DNA from: Caecibacteroides pullorum
GTDB taxonomy: Bacteria > Bacteroidota > Bacteroidia > Bacteroidales > Bacteroidaceae
Direction of reading: 5' to 3'
Length of the DNA: 64,000 bases
Assembly: GCF_019239235.1 (NCBI RefSeq)
Contig: NZ_JAAZTS010000002.1
Coordinates: 62,001-126,000 of the forward strand
Under the pieces are notes generated by a model that saw only the letters and a program-made list of their open reading frames with translations, did not search any database and was not told where the DNA came from. Positions within the stretch are counted from its first letter, which is position 1. Every line of letters starts with the position of its first letter. This document shows positions 61,680 to 64,000 of the stretch, piece by piece. The translations under genes were made by a program, and so were the position numbers.

Positions 61680-62536
61680 AGAGACACGAAGAAGACGAAA
61701 TACAAGTATTGGGTCAGGCTGGCGGCGGACGGAAGCGGGGAGGCGGCAGACGCTTCCTTGGGTATCTGTTGCCCGCTTTGGTTGTAGCCCTTCTGATAAC
61801 AGGCTGGTTTCTCCTCAGGAAAACGGCCGTTTCTCCACAGGAAAACGATGCTTTCCCCCTGGAAAGCGACCTGGCCTTTCTGGAAGACGGGCAGCAACCC
61901 GCGGCGGGTGTGACGAAGGAGGTGCGCATTAGCGTCGTGGACGATACGGTGAACGACGTCCCGATGCAGGTGTTTGTCATCGAGGGGGCCAAAGCGCGCC
62001 TGTGCATTGGGCGCCCTGCCGCGCAAGACACGACGGTGCTCATGGCCCTGCCTGCCGCCGATGTGCGCAAGGATAACCTGGGCATCGTGGGCGACTTCGT
62101 CTTGGACGGCCGCCGCTATGGCAACGGCAAGCGGAAGGAGGGCTATGGCGCCCTGCTCGAAGGGAAGCTCTTTCTGGGCGTTTCGGCTTCGGACACGGTG
62201 ATGAACTATTGCGCCTCGCGGCAAGGCTCCTTCTTCAGGCAATATGCGCTGGTGGCCGACGGAAAGATATGGCCCAACCGCCTGAAGGGAAAATCCCTGC
62301 GGCGGGCGGTGGCGCGGAAGGCCGACGACGCCCGCGTCTATGTGGTGGTGAGCCGCCAGCGCGAGTCGCTCTACGACTTCTCGGAAGCCCTGGCCGACTA
62401 TGGCATGCACGACGCCCTCTACCTGCCTGGCGGCGATGCCTATGCCTTCTGCAAGGTGGATGGTGATACCCTCTTTTTGGGCGTTTCGCAGGAGCATGTC
62501 TATCCTAACACGAACTATCTGGTCTTCGGAAAATAA
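61676..62536 (+). CDS. Membrane-anchored phosphodiester-glycosidase-like protein
   Basis: A 286-residue protein with a basic, Gly/Arg-rich cytosolic tail, one membrane helix at about residues 28-47, and an exported domain. The C-terminal half has the pattern of the DUF2233/NAGPA (phosphodiester glycosidase) family: RRAVARKADDARVYVVV, then YDFSEALADYGMHDALYLPGG, where the Asp-Gly-Gly of the family appears as Pro-Gly-Gly-Asp. This weakens the case for catalytic activity. It overlaps the LytTR gene by four bases and may be its membrane sensor or anti-regulator, as in LytTR-membrane protein pairs; that is inference. Confidence 0.55.
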   Translation: MKRHEEDEIQVLGQAGGGRKRGGGRRFLGYLLPALVVALLITGWFLLRKTAVSPQENDAFPLESDLAFLEDGQQPAAGVTKEVRISVVDDTVNDVPMQVFVIEGAKARLCIGRPAAQDTTVLMALPAADVRKDNLGIVGDFVLDGRRYGNGKRKEGYGALLEGKLFLGVSASDTVMNYCASRQGSFFRQYALVADGKIWPNRLKGKSLRRAVARKADDARVYVVVSRQRESLYDFSEALADYGMHDALYLPGGDAYAFCKVDGDTLFLGVSQEHVYPNTNYLVFGK

Positions 62537-62629
62537 TATTTCGTACGGCCATCGCACTATTTCATACATTATTTGTTATACTTCATAACAGGCGACGTCT
62601 GTCGGCTTGCGGGCATGGGTGTTTTTGCC

Positions 62630-62637
62630 TATTTTTG
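62630..62637 (+). promoter_or_regulatory. Promoter -7 (TATTTTTG) of lipoprotein gene
   Basis: TATTTTTG with a TTG at 62607-62609 (20-base spacing) about 90 bases before the ATG at 62726. Confidence 0.6.
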
Positions 62638-62725
62638 TCGTGCAGGTCGATGATGCAAGTCCGACGCCTGTTTCATAAAAAGGAAAACTGGACTGAATGT
62701 ATAAACTATTAAAACTTTATTTGAG

Positions 62726-63382
62726 ATGAAAAGAAACTTTATTTGTCTGGCCGCTCTGTTGTTACTGATGTCGTGTGGTAGCAAGCAGGCCAAAAGCCCC
62801 GACAAGGCAGAAGCCCCTATTGGAGCGAGCGATGCCGCCCAGGGTTACACCTACTCCAAAGTACTCGATAAGAAAATCCGCATCTTCGAGGAAGGTGCAC
62901 GCGTCCTGTCGGCCACCGACCCGCAAGCCACGATGGCAGGCTATGTCGTGTTTCCGTCCGATTCGTCCAAGGCAGAAGTGTTCCTGCCACAGGAAACCGT
63001 CGTGTTGGACAAACGTGTCCGCCCTGATGGTACGGCCGTATGGAATGTGGAGGACGACGATACCTACATGCTGGAAAAGTGTGGTAACGAATGGTTGGTG
63101 AGTCGGGGTGGAAAGGTGTTGTATGCTTCGACCGGTTGTGAGAACCAGCTCAAGGCCGAGTTCGTGGGTGCGAAAGGAGAAAAACTTTCCGCCATCTTCT
63201 TCACCCAGGCAGGGGTGGCACAAATCCGCTACAACGGCATCGACTATCTGCTCCGCCAGTATGTCACCGCCTCGGGCTACGGCTATCGGAATCCGCTGGC
63301 CGACATCAGGGGGAAAGGACATCAGGTAACCCTCTCGCTCGCAGGAAATGACACGTCCATCGACTTTGTGGAGCAGAAATAA
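62726..63382 (+). CDS. Lipoprotein of unknown function
   Basis: A 218-residue lipoprotein with lipobox LMSC (Cys17), a short linker and a mainly beta-strand domain (about residues 40-218). A cysteine pair (KCGNEW and STGCENQ) could form a disulphide in the periplasm. No family is recognised. It is transcribed in the same direction as the NlpE-like gene 39 bases downstream and is likely cotranscribed with it, so a role in envelope stress or surface sensing is possible but not shown by the sequence. Confidence 0.75.
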   Translation: MKRNFICLAALLLLMSCGSKQAKSPDKAEAPIGASDAAQGYTYSKVLDKKIRIFEEGARVLSATDPQATMAGYVVFPSDSSKAEVFLPQETVVLDKRVRPDGTAVWNVEDDDTYMLEKCGNEWLVSRGGKVLYASTGCENQLKAEFVGAKGEKLSAIFFTQAGVAQIRYNGIDYLLRQYVTASGYGYRNPLADIRGKGHQVTLSLAGNDTSIDFVEQK

Positions 63383-63421
63383 GTGAATCGAAATAAGTAA
63401 GCTATATAGAAGATATAAACC

Positions 63422-64000
63422 ATGAAAAAATCAATGATGCTGGCCGTGGCTGCCTGCGTACTGGCTTCGTGCCACACGGCCACTCAAAAAGAAGAGAGAG
63501 AATTTGTAGGGAACTGGTTAGAGGTGATGCCTGTCAACTCCCAATTTACGCAGGGGGTGACGCTGAACGCCGACGGCACCGCTGCTTCCATCGGCATGGC
63601 TACGCTGAAGTATGAATCGTGGAGCCTGGCCGATGGCAAGCTGGTGCTCAACGGCAAGAGCATCGGCAATGGGCAGACGCTGGACTTTTCGGACACGCTG
63701 GACGTGGTGTCCCTCACGGCAGACTCCCTGAAGTTGGGCAAGAACGGTGCTTATCGCATCGATTACTATCGGGTGAAGGAAGTGCCTGTCTTGGGCAAGG
63801 ACAAGGCGTTGCTCGACTCCCTTCGGAAGGCGGAAGGTACGGGTCAGTTGCAGACGCGCGTCTATCGTGGCACGTTGCCAGCCGCTTCATGCCCGGGCAT
63901 CGTCTACGATATCACCCTCTACAACTACGAGCATAGCGGCGACGGCGTGTTCAGAGCGAGCCTCACCTACCTGGAGGCTGAGGACGGGAAGGACCAGACC
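63422..64000 (+). CDS. NlpE-like lipoprotein (3' end outside window)
   Basis: An open frame of 193 codons running off the window end. It has a signal with lipobox LASC (Cys17), then a lipocalin-type domain (EFVGNWLEVM near residue 27, with strands to about 115), and from about residue 143 an NlpE N-terminal-type domain (YRGTLPAASCPGIVYDITL). In E. coli NlpE this motif is a CxxC pair (CADC); here the first Cys is Ala and only one remains. NlpE homologues sense copper, surface contact or lipoprotein transport defects. It lies 39 bases after the preceding lipoprotein gene. Confidence 0.75.
   Translation, partial: MKKSMMLAVAACVLASCHTATQKEEREFVGNWLEVMPVNSQFTQGVTLNADGTAASIGMATLKYESWSLADGKLVLNGKSIGNGQTLDFSDTLDVVSLTADSLKLGKNGAYRIDYYRVKEVPVLGKDKALLDSLRKAEGTGQLQTRVYRGTLPAASCPGIVYDITLYNYEHSGDGVFRASLTYLEAEDGKDQT

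Overview
The window looks like a chromosomal segment of a gut-type Bacteroidales bacterium (Bacteroides, Phocaeicola, Parabacteroides or a relative; the genus cannot be fixed from sequence alone). Three things point there: many genes are preceded by the Bacteroidetes -7 promoter element TAnnTTTG, there is a UpxY-type antiterminator next to Wza and Wzz homologues, and the housekeeping genes (BamD, an atypical omega subunit, a DUF4293-like protein) are of the Bacteroidetes type.

Layout. (1) 1-10262: two unrecognised genes, then a four-gene operon (1620-10194) in which every product has a signal peptide; two of them are TPR-type proteins ending in CHAT (caspase-like) protease domains with intact His/Cys dyads. 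(2) 10289-14642, minus strand: wzz, wza and upxY, a polysaccharide export/chain-length set without glycosyltransferases. (3) 14726-19002, minus strand: uvrB and a MurU-like nucleotidyltransferase followed by a sugar-kinase/RapZ-C fusion, probably cell-wall sugar recycling. (4) 19069-28884: late cobalamin synthesis and nucleotide-loop assembly (cbiA, pduO-type adenosyltransferase, cobQ, cobD, cbiB on plus; cobU, cobT, cobS, cobC on minus) with pncB, which makes the NaMN that CobT uses. A small promoter-to-terminator unit lies in front of cobQ. (5) 28939-37252: tRNA-Gly(CCC), paaK plus a tandem ACT protein, bamD-rpoZ-DUF4293, a metallophosphatase, a serine hydrolase with an AraC regulator, and a Tat-exported aldo/keto reductase.

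(6) 37262-49514 is an AT-rich accessory island full of decay: an IS256-family element with an ochre codon in its transposase, a second truncated inverted copy, an IS982-like tail, gene fragments at the IS boundary, a degenerate FtsZ/tubulin-like gene beside small membrane proteins missed by length cut-offs, a chimeric PD-(D/E)XK fragment with a duplicated C-terminal module, and frameshifted dprA and metallophosphoesterase genes. Its intact core is an AAA+ ATPase, WYL regulator, DnaQ-type exonuclease and PD-(D/E)XK nuclease block on one strand (44057-48893), which looks like a defence or mobile-element module.

(7) 49515-64000 is GC-richer: an NtrB/NtrC-type pair diverging from a lipoprotein gene that carries a -24/-12 sigma-54 promoter, an FtsX-type ABC permease and its ATPase, a 42-bp minisatellite, an Mpv17-like membrane protein, a Crp/Fnr regulator with a MATE transporter, a maltose-O-acetyltransferase homologue, a LytTR regulator coupled to a phosphodiester-glycosidase-like membrane protein, and three small lipoprotein genes, the last NlpE-like and cut by the window end.
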